DNA of 64,000 bases. Origin: an uncultured Bryobacterales bacterium (GTDB lineage: Bacteria > Acidobacteriota > Terriglobia > Bryobacterales > UBA6623). The translations under genes and the position numbers were made by a program. Every line of letters begins with the position of its first letter. Within the stretch, counting starts at the first letter, position 1. Of this stretch, positions 19,698 through 29,411 are shown one piece after another. The DNA lies in the NCBI GenBank assembly GCA_951813065.1, contig CATOTH010000001.1, forward strand, positions 372,001 through 436,000, in the 5' to 3' direction. The notes beneath the pieces are model-generated. The model saw only the letters and a program-made list of their open reading frames with translations. It was not told the origin of the DNA and made no database searches.

Positions 19698-22600
19698 ATG
19701 CGGATTTCGAGGCTTGTCGGCTTGGTTGCGATCGGCGCATGCTCAACTGGCGTCGCGGCCGTGGCGGCGACAGTCCAGTTTAACCGCGACATACGGCCCA
19801 TTTTTTCAGAGAACTGCTTTGCCTGCCACGGGCCTGACGCGTCCAAGCGGATGACCGCCCTGAGGCTCGACATCAAGGACGGCACTAAAGTTACGCTCAG
19901 CGGCGACCGGACTGCCCTCGTGCCCGGAGACCCCAACGCCAGTGAACTATACGCACGAATCTCGACAGGAGACACGGCCCGGCGTATGCCGCCGGCGGCG
20001 GCTGGACACGATCGGCTGTCGGACCCTGAAATCGAACTTATCCGGCTGTGGATCGAACAGGGTGCGGAGTGGCAGGGACACTGGGCATTCCAACGGCCAC
20101 AACGCCCCGAGGTGCCCGCAGACCGCTATCCCGGCTGGCCGACCAACCCGGTCGACAGCTTCGTTCTGCGGAAGCTTCGAGCCGAACGGCTGGAACCGTC
20201 CGCGCCAGCATCGCGGGACACACTCATCCGGCGAGTAAGCCTGGACCTGACCGGAGTGCCGCCAACGCTTGCGGAGGTCGACAGCTTCCTCGCGGACACG
20301 TCGCCCGACTCGTACGAGAGCGTGGTTGATCGGCTTCTCTCGTCGCCCGGCTACGCGGAACGCATGGCGATCCGCTGGCTGGACGCGGCCCGTTACGCCG
20401 ACACCAACGGCTACCAAACGGACGCCGCGCGAGACATGTGGCGGTGGCGCGACTGGGTCATCGACGCCTTTGCCGCGAACAAGGCCTTCGATGAGTTCAC
20501 GATTGAGCAAATTGCGGGAGACATGTTGCCGAACCCGAGCCTCAGCCAAATCGTGGCAACCGGCTTCAATCGAAACCACAGGGGCAACGGCGAAGGTGGG
20601 ATCGTCGATGCCGAATACGCAGTCGAGTACGTGGTCGACCGCATTGACACTACTGCAACGGTCTGGCTGGGACTGACCCTTGGCTGTGCCCGGTGCCACG
20701 ACCACAAGTACGATCCGGTCACCCAAACGGAGTACTACGAGATCTTCGCTTACTTCAACAACGTTCCCGAGAAAGGAAAGGCGTTCAAGTACGGAAACTC
20801 CCCACCCTTCATTAAGGCGCCCACTCGTGACCAAGAGCAACGCCTTGCCGAGTTGGATGCACAGTTGGCGAGCTTGGTGGAGCAGCGTGACACCGTGCTC
20901 GACAGTGAAGCAAGGAAGCAAGTGCATTGGGCGGATCGCCTTGCCGACCGCCGCTCGGACTGGGTCGATCCAATGGATCTTGCCCTCGCGTTTCCTCCGG
21001 GCGCAACCGGGCCGGACCCATCGGAGCGTGACTTCGACGAAGGCGGTTTTGCCGAATTCGGGGACAAGGCCGATTTCGGTTACTACGACAGGTTCAGCGC
21101 GACGGCGTGGATCCGCCCGGAGGATGCAAACGGCGCGATCATCTCGAAAACCGGCCACATTGCGGGCGAGGACAACACCCAATCAAATCCCGGATGGGGG
21201 TTCTATCTCGCGGACGGCAGGCTTCAAGTCAATCTAGTGAACCGCTGGCTCGACGACTGCCTGCGCGTAGAGAGCAAGGATCCGATCCTGCTCGGTGACT
21301 GGGTTCACGTAGGGTTCACCTACGACGGAACGCGGCTTGCGAGTGGTCTCCGGATCTACGTCAACGGGCAATCAGTCGAGCTGAACGTCATCCGAGACGA
21401 AATGAACCAGGAGATCAAGTCCAAGGAACCCTTGCGGGTGGGGCGAGGCCTTGGCTTGGACTATCGCGGTCGGATGCGTCGCCTGCTGCTTTACGAACGA
21501 GCTCTGACGGCCCGGGAAGTCGAGGTCTTGGCCGTCGGCCGTAGCCTTGACGAGATCGCCCGGATAGCCCCTGCAGATCGCAACTCGTCCGAGGCGCAAA
21601 AGCTCCGGGAGGCCTACCTCAACACTCTGGGACCGCAAGTGGTCACGCGGCTGACAGCGAGAATCCGAAACCTGCAGCGGGATCGGCAGCGATACCTCGA
21701 CAACGTGCCCACCGTGATGGTCATGCAAGAGATGGAACCCAGCCGGCGGACCTACCGCCTGGATCGAGGGGCGTATGACGCGCCTGCCGAGGAGGTCTTC
21801 CCCGGCCTGCCTAGCGCGCTCGCCAACCACGACCCCGAAAACAGGCTGGGGTTCGCCCGCTGGCTCGTCTCTAGGGACAATCCTCTCACTGCACGAGTTA
21901 CGGCCAACCGATTCTGGCAGATGCTCTGGGGTTCCGGGATCGTGCAAACGGTCGAGGACTTTGGTGCGCAGGGCGAATGGCCGACCCATCCGGACTTGCT
22001 GGACTGGCTGGCAGTCGAGTTCATGGACTCGGGCTGGGACATGAAGGCCTTGGTCAAGACCATCGTGATGAGTTCCGCCTACCGACAATCATCCCGGTCC
22101 CGGCCAGCCTTGCTAGAGCGCGATCCTCAAAACCGGCTCTTCGCTCGCGGGCCCAGACTGAGGCTTCCGGCTGAATCAGTGCGAGACCTGAGCCTCGCCG
22201 TTTCGGGCCTTCTGGTCAATACTGTCGGCGGCCGCTCGGTTATGCCTTACCAACCAGCGGGCCTTTGGAGCGAACTTGCGGGAGGCAAGGACTACCCGGT
22301 CGGCAGTGGCGCCGATCTGTACCGGCGTAGCCTCTATACGTTCTGGAAGAGGGCAGTGCCACCACCGTCGATGATCTTGTTCGACTCGGCCGGACGTGAA
22401 GCCTGCACTGTCCGGAGCGTCCGGACTAATACGCCTTTGCAGGCCCTGAACCGGATGAATGACAGCTCGTACCTCGAGGCATCGCGCGCCCTAGCCCGGA
22501 GAACTCTTGAAGAATCCGGTGCGGGATGGGAACAGCGTCTGAGGCACTTGTTCCGCCTCGTCATGGCACGGTATCCGAGCAGCATGGAACTCGAAGTCCT

Positions 22601-22778
22601 TACAGCGGGCTTCGAACATCACCTCGACCGCTTTCGCAACGACCCACAAGCAGCGATGGCGCTGCTGGGACCGAGCCTCGAACAGACCGGAGGCGGCGTT
22701 TCAGATCCGGAAACGGCAGCGCTCGCCATCATGGCGAGCCTGGTATTAAATCTCGATGAGACGATCACACGCGAATAG
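19698..22778 (+). CDS. DUF1549/DUF1553 planctomycete-type cytochrome c with LamG insert
   Basis: A 1026-aa exported protein: signal peptide (1-24), PSCyt1 haem domain with CFACH (Cys40, Cys43, His44), DUF1549 (about 130-335), a LamG/concanavalin-like insert (about 420-610, ATAWIRPEDANGAIISKTGH) and DUF1553 (about 690-1000). This multidomain family is expanded in Planctomycetes, Verrucomicrobia and some Acidobacteria. It is almost always next to a DUF1501 gene, as here 42 nt downstream. The pair is thought to act in the periplasm, perhaps in degrading sulfated or complex polysaccharides; the reaction is unproven. The LamG domain suggests glycan binding. Confidence 0.9.
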   Translation: MRISRLVGLVAIGACSTGVAAVAATVQFNRDIRPIFSENCFACHGPDASKRMTALRLDIKDGTKVTLSGDRTALVPGDPNASELYARISTGDTARRMPPAAAGHDRLSDPEIELIRLWIEQGAEWQGHWAFQRPQRPEVPADRYPGWPTNPVDSFVLRKLRAERLEPSAPASRDTLIRRVSLDLTGVPPTLAEVDSFLADTSPDSYESVVDRLLSSPGYAERMAIRWLDAARYADTNGYQTDAARDMWRWRDWVIDAFAANKAFDEFTIEQIAGDMLPNPSLSQIVATGFNRNHRGNGEGGIVDAEYAVEYVVDRIDTTATVWLGLTLGCARCHDHKYDPVTQTEYYEIFAYFNNVPEKGKAFKYGNSPPFIKAPTRDQEQRLAELDAQLASLVEQRDTVLDSEARKQVHWADRLADRRSDWVDPMDLALAFPPGATGPDPSERDFDEGGFAEFGDKADFGYYDRFSATAWIRPEDANGAIISKTGHIAGEDNTQSNPGWGFYLADGRLQVNLVNRWLDDCLRVESKDPILLGDWVHVGFTYDGTRLASGLRIYVNGQSVELNVIRDEMNQEIKSKEPLRVGRGLGLDYRGRMRRLLLYERALTAREVEVLAVGRSLDEIARIAPADRNSSEAQKLREAYLNTLGPQVVTRLTARIRNLQRDRQRYLDNVPTVMVMQEMEPSRRTYRLDRGAYDAPAEEVFPGLPSALANHDPENRLGFARWLVSRDNPLTARVTANRFWQMLWGSGIVQTVEDFGAQGEWPTHPDLLDWLAVEFMDSGWDMKALVKTIVMSSAYRQSSRSRPALLERDPQNRLFARGPRLRLPAESVRDLSLAVSGLLVNTVGGRSVMPYQPAGLWSELAGGKDYPVGSGADLYRRSLYTFWKRAVPPPSMILFDSAGREACTVRSVRTNTPLQALNRMNDSSYLEASRALARRTLEESGAGWEQRLRHLFRLVMARYPSSMELEVLTAGFEHHLDRFRNDPQAAMALLGPSLEQTGGGVSDPETAALAIMASLVLNLDETITRE

Positions 22779-22794
22779 CCAATGCCGGTCGGAC

Positions 22795-22800
22795 TATAAT
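22795..22800 (+). promoter_or_regulatory. -10 TATAAT upstream of the DUF1501 gene
   Basis: A consensus TATAAT 20 nt before the ATG at 22821, predicting a short leader of about 13 nt without a Shine-Dalgarno. It would give the DUF1501 gene its own promoter within the apparent operon. Confidence 0.45.
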
Positions 22801-22820
22801 GGGCGCGTTCTCGTAACTGC

Positions 22821-24254
22821 ATGAGTCTGGGCAATTCATCCAATGCCGCCCGCACGCGCCGTCACTTCTTCGGAAAGGGCGCGTACGGACTCGGCATCGC
22901 CGCCTTGGCTCGTCTCATGGGCGAGGAGATGCCATCCGGCGGCTTGGCGGAAGTGCCGCACTTCACGCCAAAGGCAAAGCGGGTAGTTTACCTGTTCCAG
23001 TCCGGGGCGCCCTCGCAGATCGACTTGTTCGACCACAAGCCACAGCTGGAACGGCTGCGCGGACAGGACTTGCCCGACTCGGTGCGTCAGGGCCAGCGGC
23101 TAACCGCGATGACTGCCAGCCAAACGACATTTCCGATCGCACCCTCCATGTTCCGCTTCCAGCGACACGGCGAGTCCGGAACCTGGATCAGCGAGCTCCT
23201 GCCGCACACGGCAAGAATCGCGGATCGTCTTTGCGTGCTGAATTCCGTGCATACCGAGGCGATCAATCACGACCCGGCGGTGACTTTCTTCCAGACGGGC
23301 GCGCAGTTGGCTGGGCGGCCTTCGATCGGAGCGTGGATTTCGTATGGGCTCGGCAGCGAAAACCGCGATTTGCCCGGGTTTGTCGTGATGGTCTCCTCCG
23401 GAACCGGGCGTAACGGTCAGCCGCTGTACGACCGCCTCTGGGGCAGTGGATTCTTGCCAACCCGCTACCAAGGCGTGAAGTTCCGCTCCAACGGGGATCC
23501 AGTCCTGTTCTTGTCCGACCCGGACGGGATTGATCGGAACGCAAGACGGCGATTTCTGGACGATCTCGGGAGGCTGAACCAGTTCAAGTACAACGATTTC
23601 GGAGACCCCGAGATCCTGACGCGGGTCTCGCAATACGAGATGGCGTTCCGCATGCAGGCATCCGTTCCCGAACTCACGGATCTCTCGAACGAGCCCGATT
23701 CCGCATTCACCCTGTATGGACCGGATTCCCGAAAGCCGGGCACCTTCGCTGCGAACTGTCTGCTGGCCCGGCGATTGCTCGAGCGCGACGTCCGATTCGT
23801 ACAGCTCTTCCACCGCGGGTGGGACCAGCACACGGACTTGCCGGCACAGATTCGCAAGCAGTGCGCCGACACGGACCAGGCATCTGCAGCGCTAGTCACG
23901 GACTTGGCGCAGCGCGGGCTGCTCGACGACACGCTTGTCGTTTGGGGTGGTGAGTTCGGGCGCACTGTCTACAGCCAAGGCAAGCTCACGTCGGACAACT
24001 ACGGACGCGACCACCACCCACGCTGTTTCTCGATGTGGTTGGCCGGGGCGGGAATCAGGGCCGGGACAGTGGTCGGCGAGACCGACGACTTCAGCTACAA
24101 CATCACGAAAGACCCGGTCCATGTCCACGACCTCCACGCGACCGTGCTGCATATGTTGGGAATCGACCACGAGAAACTGACGTTCAAGTACCAAGGCCGC
24201 CACTTCCGCTTGACCGACGTGCATGGCGACGTCGTCCGGAAGGCAATGGCATAG
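22821..24254 (+). CDS. DUF1501 Tat-exported protein
   Basis: A 477-aa protein with a twin-arginine signal ([20 protein letters not shown], about 10-29) and a sulfatase/alkaline-phosphatase-like DUF1501 body. Typical motifs are [21 protein letters not shown] near the N terminus, [25 protein letters not shown] and [18 protein letters not shown] with likely metal-binding Asp/His residues. DUF1501 genes pair with DUF1549/DUF1553 genes across Planctomycetes-type genomes. The family belongs to the alkaline phosphatase superfamily, so a periplasmic hydrolase is likely; no substrate is proven. Confidence 0.9.
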   Translation: MSLGNSSNAARTRRHFFGKGAYGLGIAALARLMGEEMPSGGLAEVPHFTPKAKRVVYLFQSGAPSQIDLFDHKPQLERLRGQDLPDSVRQGQRLTAMTASQTTFPIAPSMFRFQRHGESGTWISELLPHTARIADRLCVLNSVHTEAINHDPAVTFFQTGAQLAGRPSIGAWISYGLGSENRDLPGFVVMVSSGTGRNGQPLYDRLWGSGFLPTRYQGVKFRSNGDPVLFLSDPDGIDRNARRRFLDDLGRLNQFKYNDFGDPEILTRVSQYEMAFRMQASVPELTDLSNEPDSAFTLYGPDSRKPGTFAANCLLARRLLERDVRFVQLFHRGWDQHTDLPAQIRKQCADTDQASAALVTDLAQRGLLDDTLVVWGGEFGRTVYSQGKLTSDNYGRDHHPRCFSMWLAGAGIRAGTVVGETDDFSYNITKDPVHVHDLHATVLHMLGIDHEKLTFKYQGRHFRLTDVHGDVVRKAMA

Positions 24255-24310
24255 CGGCCCCGCGGGGCCAGGTTGCACTCCAACAGCCACAGACGATTGC
24301 AGGTTTTCCG

Positions 24311-24547
24311 ATGGGATCAAGGCTGTTGCTGGCCGCTCTGGCCGCGTTCGCGTTCCTGCACCAAGACCTGTGGCTGTGGACGGACGGAACCTTGGTCTTC
24401 GGATTCTTGCCGGCCGGCTTGGCCTATCACGTAGGGTTCTCGCTCGCGACTGCGGGCCTGTGGGGGCTGGCAATCCGATTCGCATGGCCCAGGGACCTCG
24501 AGGTCGACACTGATTCGGCTGATCGCGAAAGGAACCGGGCAAATTGA
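24311..24547 (+). CDS. DUF3311 small membrane protein
   Basis: A 78-aa protein with two transmembrane helices (about 3-20 and 28-60) around the loop HQDLWLWTDGTLVFGFLPAG, matching the small DUF3311 family. These proteins are usually encoded directly before a sodium:solute symporter and may be its accessory subunit. That is the case here: its TGA overlaps the TTG start of the symporter (TTGA, 24544-24547). The ATG at 24311 gives the canonical N terminus; the frame is open far upstream but that part overlaps the DUF1501 gene. Confidence 0.8.
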   Translation: MGSRLLLAALAAFAFLHQDLWLWTDGTLVFGFLPAGLAYHVGFSLATAGLWGLAIRFAWPRDLEVDTDSADRERNRAN

Positions 24548-26082
24548 CGCAGTTTGCAGTCATCTGCGTCTATCTTTGCGTTCTGGTCGGCCTCGGGGTC
24601 GCAAGTAAGCGCGCCTTTCGAGGCACGGCACAGGATTTCTTCCTTGCTAGCCGTTCTATCGGGCCGCTCGTGCTGCTGTTATCGGTCTTTGGGACATCAA
24701 TGACCGCCTTCTCGCTCGTTGGCAGTTCGGGTGAATCGTTTCGAATCGGGATTGGCGTTTATGGGCTCATGGCCTCATGGTCGGGCCTCGTCCATGCGGC
24801 GGTGTTTTACTTCGCCGGAATCCGCTTGTGGGCAATCGGCAAGCGACATGGGTACACGACGCAGATTGAGTTCTTCCGAGACCGGTTCGAAAGCCGCGTA
24901 CTTGCCCTCCTGCTGTTTCCTGTCCTGGCCGGGCTGGTCATCCCCTACGTGCTAATCGGCCTGCTTGGAGCAGGCAGCGTCGTCCAATCGCTCACCCAAG
25001 GGGCGTTTCCCAGCGCCTTCGCGGCCACTGGTGGAGGTGTGCCGCTGTGGATCACGGGGCTGGGAATCTGCTCGGTTGTCCTGCTCTATGTCTTTGTGGG
25101 AGGACTACGCGCAGCGGCCTGGGCCAACTCATTGCAAGCAGCTATCTTCATTGTCACGGGGATCGCGACGTTTCTGCTGATTGCATCCAAGCTGGGCGGC
25201 GTCGAAGCGGCCACTCAAGCGGTTCAAGCCGCGCATCCGGAAAAACTGATTCGAGGCGAGGCAATCGGGCCGCTGTACTTCTTGAGCTATAGCTTGATTC
25301 CGCTCTCGATCGGAATGTTCCCCCACGTGCACCAGCACTGGCTGACCGCAAAATCCGCCGCTTCGTTCAAGCCGATGCTGGTGCTGCATCCGGTCTGCTT
25401 AACGCTGGTGTGGCTGCCTTGCGTGCTGATCGGAGTTTGGGCGACCTCTGCCACTATGCCCGACGGATCGTTGGTCGTGCCTCCCGGGTCCCCCGTCAAC
25501 AGCGAACTGGCAATCATGGTGCAGAGGCTTGCGTCGCCGTTGATGGGAGGAATACTCGGAGCGGGCATCCTGGCCGCCATCATGTCCTCGTTGGACTCCC
25601 AGTTCTTGGCAATCGGCTCGATGTTCACGAACGATGTCGTCGCGCAAGTGCTTGGCAAGCGCGGCTTGAGCGAAAGACGGAAGGTACAAGTGGGGCGCTG
25701 GTTCGTGGGAGCGGTCGCTGTCGCCGCATACCTGGTCTCGCTGAGCGAACCGCGAAGTGTCTTCACGTTGGGAGTTTGGTGCTTCAGCGGTTACGCTTCG
25801 CTCTTCCCGATCGCGGTGGCCGCGATCTACTGGAAGCGCGCGACCGCAAGCGGGGCGATCGCGTCGGTAATCGCCACGGTAACCCTGGGAACGTTCTTTT
25901 TCCACGATAGCGGCTACGGCAGCGCCCCCGGCTATTTGTTCCTGCACATGCTCCCGGTCGTTACGATGGTTACGGTCTCTGCCGGCGCGCTCGTCGTTGT
26001 TTCGCTAATGACGAGACCCCCAGCTCCGCGAACACTAAGCAAGTTTTTCCCGCACGATCGAAACGCATACGATGAGGAGTAG
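24544..26082 (+). CDS. Sodium:solute symporter (SSS family)
   Basis: A 512-aa inner-membrane protein with about 13 hydrophobic segments. Family motifs include DFFLASRSIGPLVLLLSVFGT near the N terminus, ITGLGICSVVLLYVFVGGLRAAAW in the middle and ILAAIMSSLDSQFLAIGSMFTNDV towards the end, the Ser-rich sodium-site helix of SSS transporters. It uses the Na+ gradient to import a solute such as a sugar, amino acid or carboxylate. The start is a TTG overlapping the DUF3311 stop by 4 nt, indicating translational coupling. The cargo cannot be told from sequence. Confidence 0.9.
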   Translation: MTQFAVICVYLCVLVGLGVASKRAFRGTAQDFFLASRSIGPLVLLLSVFGTSMTAFSLVGSSGESFRIGIGVYGLMASWSGLVHAAVFYFAGIRLWAIGKRHGYTTQIEFFRDRFESRVLALLLFPVLAGLVIPYVLIGLLGAGSVVQSLTQGAFPSAFAATGGGVPLWITGLGICSVVLLYVFVGGLRAAAWANSLQAAIFIVTGIATFLLIASKLGGVEAATQAVQAAHPEKLIRGEAIGPLYFLSYSLIPLSIGMFPHVHQHWLTAKSAASFKPMLVLHPVCLTLVWLPCVLIGVWATSATMPDGSLVVPPGSPVNSELAIMVQRLASPLMGGILGAGILAAIMSSLDSQFLAIGSMFTNDVVAQVLGKRGLSERRKVQVGRWFVGAVAVAAYLVSLSEPRSVFTLGVWCFSGYASLFPIAVAAIYWKRATASGAIASVIATVTLGTFFFHDSGYGSAPGYLFLHMLPVVTMVTVSAGALVVVSLMTRPPAPRTLSKFFPHDRNAYDEE

Positions 26083-26130
26083 ATAGGCAGATAGCCGCGC
26101 TGCCTGCTCCACCTCCGAAACGCAAGTGCC

Positions 26131-27390
26131 TTGAAGATTGCCTACATCACTGCAGGAGCCGCGGGAACGATCTGCGGGAATTGCCTGCAAGACAACGCCG
26201 TCGCTGCAGCCCTCAAGCGCAACGGCCACGACGTAATCCTGCTGCCCGCTTACACCCCGCTACGTACCGACGAGCACGACGAGAGCGACCGGCAGGTCGT
26301 CTTCGGCGGCATCAACCTGTATTTGCAGGGCCACTACGCCCTTTTTCGGGCTTCCGGAATTCTGGATCGCTTGGTCGATCATCCGAGAGTGCTCCGGTGG
26401 GTTTCAAGATTCGCGGTGGATACGCGGCCGGCCAAGCTCGGAAAGATGACGAGGGACATGTTCCTCGGCGAGTCTGGACCTTATCGACGTGAGATGCGCA
26501 AGCTCATCGAAATGCTGCGCAAGATCCGACCGGAAGTCGTCCACTTGACGAATTCGATGCTGGCTTCGATGTCGGGGCCGATCCGGCGGGAGCTTGGCGT
26601 ACCGGTAATCTGCTCCATTCAGGGAGAGGCTGATTTCCTGGCCGGACTTCCGGAACCATTCAGAGAGTCCTGCTATGACCTGCTGCGCGGCCACGCGGCT
26701 CATATCGACACCTTCGTCGCCCCTTGCGCGGATCAATTGGCGGCCATGGCCCCGGTCCTGGGGGAAGAGTCCAACCGGATGGAGACAATCCTGCCGGGAA
26801 TCTCGCTCGACGGTGTGCTGGAACAGCGCAGACCCACTGAAGATCGGTTTGTCATCGGGTTCCTGGCTCGGCTGACCGCGGAGAAGGGACTCCACTTGCT
26901 GGCCGATGCCGTCGAGCGCTTGCGGAACGGTCATCCGGACCGGACTATCGAGCTTCGCGTTGCCGGTTGGCGGAACAGCGAAACCGCTGGCTATGTCCAG
27001 CACCTTGCGCGGGAATACGGGTTCGAGGATCACGGATACCTCTCGCGGTCCGGCAAGTTCGAGTTCCTCGCCGGGCTCGACGCGTTCTCCGTTCCAACCA
27101 CATATCGGGCATCCAAGGGCCTCTACGTCTTGGAAGCGCTCGGTGCAGGAGTTCCGGTCATTCAGCCCCGGATTGGAGTGTTCCCTGAACTCATCCAAGC
27201 ATCAGGGGGAGGCTTGACTTGCGAGCCCGACGACAGTGCGGACCTCGCCGCAAAGCTGGAGGTGCTCATGCTGGACAGGAACAGGGCAGCGCGGTTGGGG
27301 GCAAGAGGCCAGCAACGGGTCAGGGAAAGGTTCCATTCGGACCGCATGGCGGCTGAAGCCCTGGCCCTCTACTCGCGGTTCTTGAGCTAA
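26131..27390 (+). CDS. Glycosyltransferase, GT4-like
   Basis: A 419-aa GT-B-fold enzyme. The N-terminal half starts MKIAYITAGAAGTICGNCLQD; the donor-binding half shows FVIGFLARLTAEKGLHLLADA, then ASKGLYVLEALGAGVPVIQPRIGVFPEL with the E-X7-E nucleotide-sugar signature. It would transfer a hexose from NDP- or GDP-sugar to an acceptor in glycan or glycolipid synthesis. Translation starts at a TTG with no visible ribosome-binding site. It follows the symporter by 48 nt. The CGNC motif near the N terminus is unusual among GT4 enzymes but shared by a subgroup in such genomes (memory, unchecked). Confidence 0.85.
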   Translation: MKIAYITAGAAGTICGNCLQDNAVAAALKRNGHDVILLPAYTPLRTDEHDESDRQVVFGGINLYLQGHYALFRASGILDRLVDHPRVLRWVSRFAVDTRPAKLGKMTRDMFLGESGPYRREMRKLIEMLRKIRPEVVHLTNSMLASMSGPIRRELGVPVICSIQGEADFLAGLPEPFRESCYDLLRGHAAHIDTFVAPCADQLAAMAPVLGEESNRMETILPGISLDGVLEQRRPTEDRFVIGFLARLTAEKGLHLLADAVERLRNGHPDRTIELRVAGWRNSETAGYVQHLAREYGFEDHGYLSRSGKFEFLAGLDAFSVPTTYRASKGLYVLEALGAGVPVIQPRIGVFPELIQASGGGLTCEPDDSADLAAKLEVLMLDRNRAARLGARGQQRVRERFHSDRMAAEALALYSRFLS

Positions 27391-27436
27391 ATCGGACGAC
27401 TGGCCGGCTCCGGTGGGACGAGACCGGGCACGGCAA

Positions 27437-28126
27437 TCAGAAGACCGCCGCGAGGTCAGCGAATTCCCGTACGACGCGAAAGCGGTCATGGGTTTCTGGC
27501 AGGGGCCGCACTTCGAGCCTCCATGTGTTCTCGTTCGGAACGAGCACGGCTCCCAATCCTGCTTCCAGTGCAGGCACGATATCGGACTTGGGGCTATTCC
27601 CGATCATCCAGGCATGTTCGGCATCCACGCCGATTTCACTGATGATCGAGCGGTAGCAATCCGCATTCTTTTCGCGGACGATGACGATGAATTCGAAACG
27701 GCCCCCAAGGCCCGAGCGTTCCAGCTTGCTGCGCTGTTCGGCGTTGTCCCCCTTGGACACCAAACCCAAGCGATGACGCGCTCGAAGGTCATCAAGTGTC
27801 TCTTCGACGGCTGGGAAGAGCCGTATGGGATGGTTGCGGATTCGCAGGGTCAATGCATGCAAGCACTCGCGCTCGTCGTCGTCGGCTGACCGCCCTCGGA
27901 GCAATTCATAGCACTCGACCAGATTGTTGGTGAAGTTCCCTGTGCCGTAACCATTGACCTCGATATTGCGGGTCTCCACGCAATCCAGTTCGTGCCGGAC
28001 CTCGTCGGGCCGGAGTTCGGCGTGGTCAACGAACGCAATGAAGTCCTCAATCGCCTCTTCAAAGAAGATATTGTTCTCCCAGAGGGTGTCGTCGGCGTCG
28101 AGCAGCAGCCAGAGCGGGCCGTCCAT
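27437..28126 (-). CDS. HAD-superfamily hydrolase
   Basis: A 229-aa phosphatase-like protein. Motif I is LLLDADDTLW (Asp10 nucleophile and Asp12), motif II RLGLVSKGDN, and motif IV lies near EHAWMIGNSPKSD. The cap domain is helical (residues 15-100), so it is a subfamily I HAD resembling YjjG/phosphoglycolate phosphatase types. It removes phosphate from a small metabolite, unidentified. The ATG at 28126 has GATACT 6 nt upstream and no ribosome-binding site. It converges on the glycosyltransferase with 46 nt between stops. Confidence 0.85.
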   Translation of the reverse strand: MDGPLWLLLDADDTLWENNIFFEEAIEDFIAFVDHAELRPDEVRHELDCVETRNIEVNGYGTGNFTNNLVECYELLRGRSADDDERECLHALTLRIRNHPIRLFPAVEETLDDLRARHRLGLVSKGDNAEQRSKLERSGLGGRFEFIVIVREKNADCYRSIISEIGVDAEHAWMIGNSPKSDIVPALEAGLGAVLVPNENTWRLEVRPLPETHDRFRVVREFADLAAVF

Positions 28127-28132
28127 CGATTC

Positions 28133-28138
28133 AGTATC
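28133..28138 (-). promoter_or_regulatory. -10-like GATACT, 6 nt before the HAD gene ATG
   Basis: On the minus strand GATACT-GAATCG-ATG, with no Shine-Dalgarno; leaderless-type spacing. Confidence 0.5.
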
Positions 28139-28323
28139 CGATACCGCCTGACCAGGCGAAATCGAAACGGACAGGCCGCTTCTGGAATTTGCCGTCAGGC
28201 CGGAGCGGGGCGCTCAGCGCAGGGCGACCGCAGAATACCAAGTTCCGGACCCTGTTTCCGCGTGCTCGGCATAGATCGAGAGAGCGAGATTCTGGTCGCG
28301 GCCGAACAAACGCCCACTCGACT

Positions 28324-28863
28324 TCAGAAGAAGAGGTACTTGCGCCAGTCTTCCTGGTGATTTCCCAGCTGGCGCATCAAGCTCCGGCTGGTGTGCAGGC
28401 TGAAAGGCTTCGGCTGCCTCCGTAGGCTCATGGCGGCTTCTGGAGGCAGGCGGTCACCCTTGCGGTTGTTGCACTTCAGGCAGCAAGCAACCAGGTTTTC
28501 CCAGGTATTGGCGCCACCCCTCGAACGGGGAACCACATGGTCCAACGTCAGTTCCCCAGCACCGAACTGAATGTCGCAGTATTGGCAGGTGTACTGGTCC
28601 CGGACGAGGATGTTCTTGCGCGAGATAGCACGCATTTGCCGTGGAATCCGACGATACTCCAGCAACCGGATGACTGACGGAATCGCGAGGCTCCGGGATG
28701 GCGAGTGCACTCGCCCTTCAGTGGCTTCTTCGGTGTGTGCCACGCCCTTGACGAGCAGCACGAGTGCGCGGCGGACAGCGCACACGTGAATCGGCTCGTA
28801 GCTCGCGTTGAGGACGAGCACGGGTTTGCGGAGAGTGTTGTTCTGCGAGAAGTCCGCGGTCAT
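28324..28863 (-). CDS. HNH endonuclease family protein
   Basis: A 179-aa protein with an N-terminal strand (KPVLVLNASYEPIHVCAVRRA), typical of a widespread stand-alone HNH family. The HNH core has a CxxC pair (CQYC), the DH motif LTLDHVVPRSRGG, Asn in TWENLVACC and a closing CLKCNNRK. It is a metal-dependent nuclease fold. The genomic form is common in non-mobile contexts and its role is unknown. The ATG at 28863 (MTADFSQNN) is chosen over a longer frame starting at 28932; AGGGGC lies about 6 nt upstream. No mobile-element signs surround it. Confidence 0.88.
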   Translation of the reverse strand: MTADFSQNNTLRKPVLVLNASYEPIHVCAVRRALVLLVKGVAHTEEATEGRVHSPSRSLAIPSVIRLLEYRRIPRQMRAISRKNILVRDQYTCQYCDIQFGAGELTLDHVVPRSRGGANTWENLVACCLKCNNRKGDRLPPEAAMSLRRQPKPFSLHTSRSLMRQLGNHQEDWRKYLFF

Positions 28864-29042
28864 CGCCTGCCCCTTGAAAGCATTGACCGCTCGAAGCCAG
28901 CGGTGATCGCGCCCCCCGCGCCGAGCCGGCACAGCTTGGCCCGTGGCCTACTGTCGACAGCAGCGCATAGACCCACTCCGCGATTCGAGCGCATGGCGCG
29001 AAGCGACAGTCCAAACTCAATGGGGTACCGACTAGAGAAAAC

Positions 29043-29411
29043 TCACCTCTCGCCGGGCACGGCTGTACCGCTCTCGACCTCTTCCTGGCAATCCCTGCAG
29101 TACCTCGTCCAGGGCACCGCATCGAGCCTCTTGAAACCGATCGAGCAGCCGCATGATTCACAAATACCAAACTCGCCTTCGTCAAGGCGGATCAGAGCAT
29201 CGCGGACCAGCATCAGTTGAGTCCGCCCGCTGTCACCTTGCGAGTACAGCATTTCTCTATTGTACGAGAGTGTGGCTTCTTCGCCCTCGTCCCCGCGCCT
29301 CTTTTCGCCGAGTTCACGGCTTACGGTTTGAGTCTTCGAGAGAAACAAGTCCAATTCGGCATATTTCGCTTCTAGCCGTTTGCGGAAGCCGACGAGACGC
29401 CTCTTATCCAT
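29043..29411 (-). CDS. DksA/TraR-type zinc-finger protein
   Basis: A 122-aa protein: an N-terminal coiled-coil-forming part (MDKRRLVGFRKRLEAKYAEL, about 1-75) and a C-terminal zinc finger, CESCGC-(15)-CRDC, around residues 88-112. DksA homologues enter the RNA polymerase secondary channel and tune rRNA and stress promoters with ppGpp. This one is shorter than E. coli DksA (151 aa) and closer to the TraR/YocK-type group, so a DksA-like role is inferred only. I chose the ATG at 29411 as the start of the conserved region. It is divergent from leuC. Confidence 0.82.
   Translation of the reverse strand: MDKRRLVGFRKRLEAKYAELDLFLSKTQTVSRELGEKRRGDEGEEATLSYNREMLYSQGDSGRTQLMLVRDALIRLDEGEFGICESCGCSIGFKRLDAVPWTRYCRDCQEEVESGTAVPGER

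Noticed and set aside
19947..21182. 411-codon minus-strand ORF
   Set aside because: Lies entirely antisense to the DUF1549/DUF1553 gene, has no recognisable domain, and reflects GC-rich codon usage.
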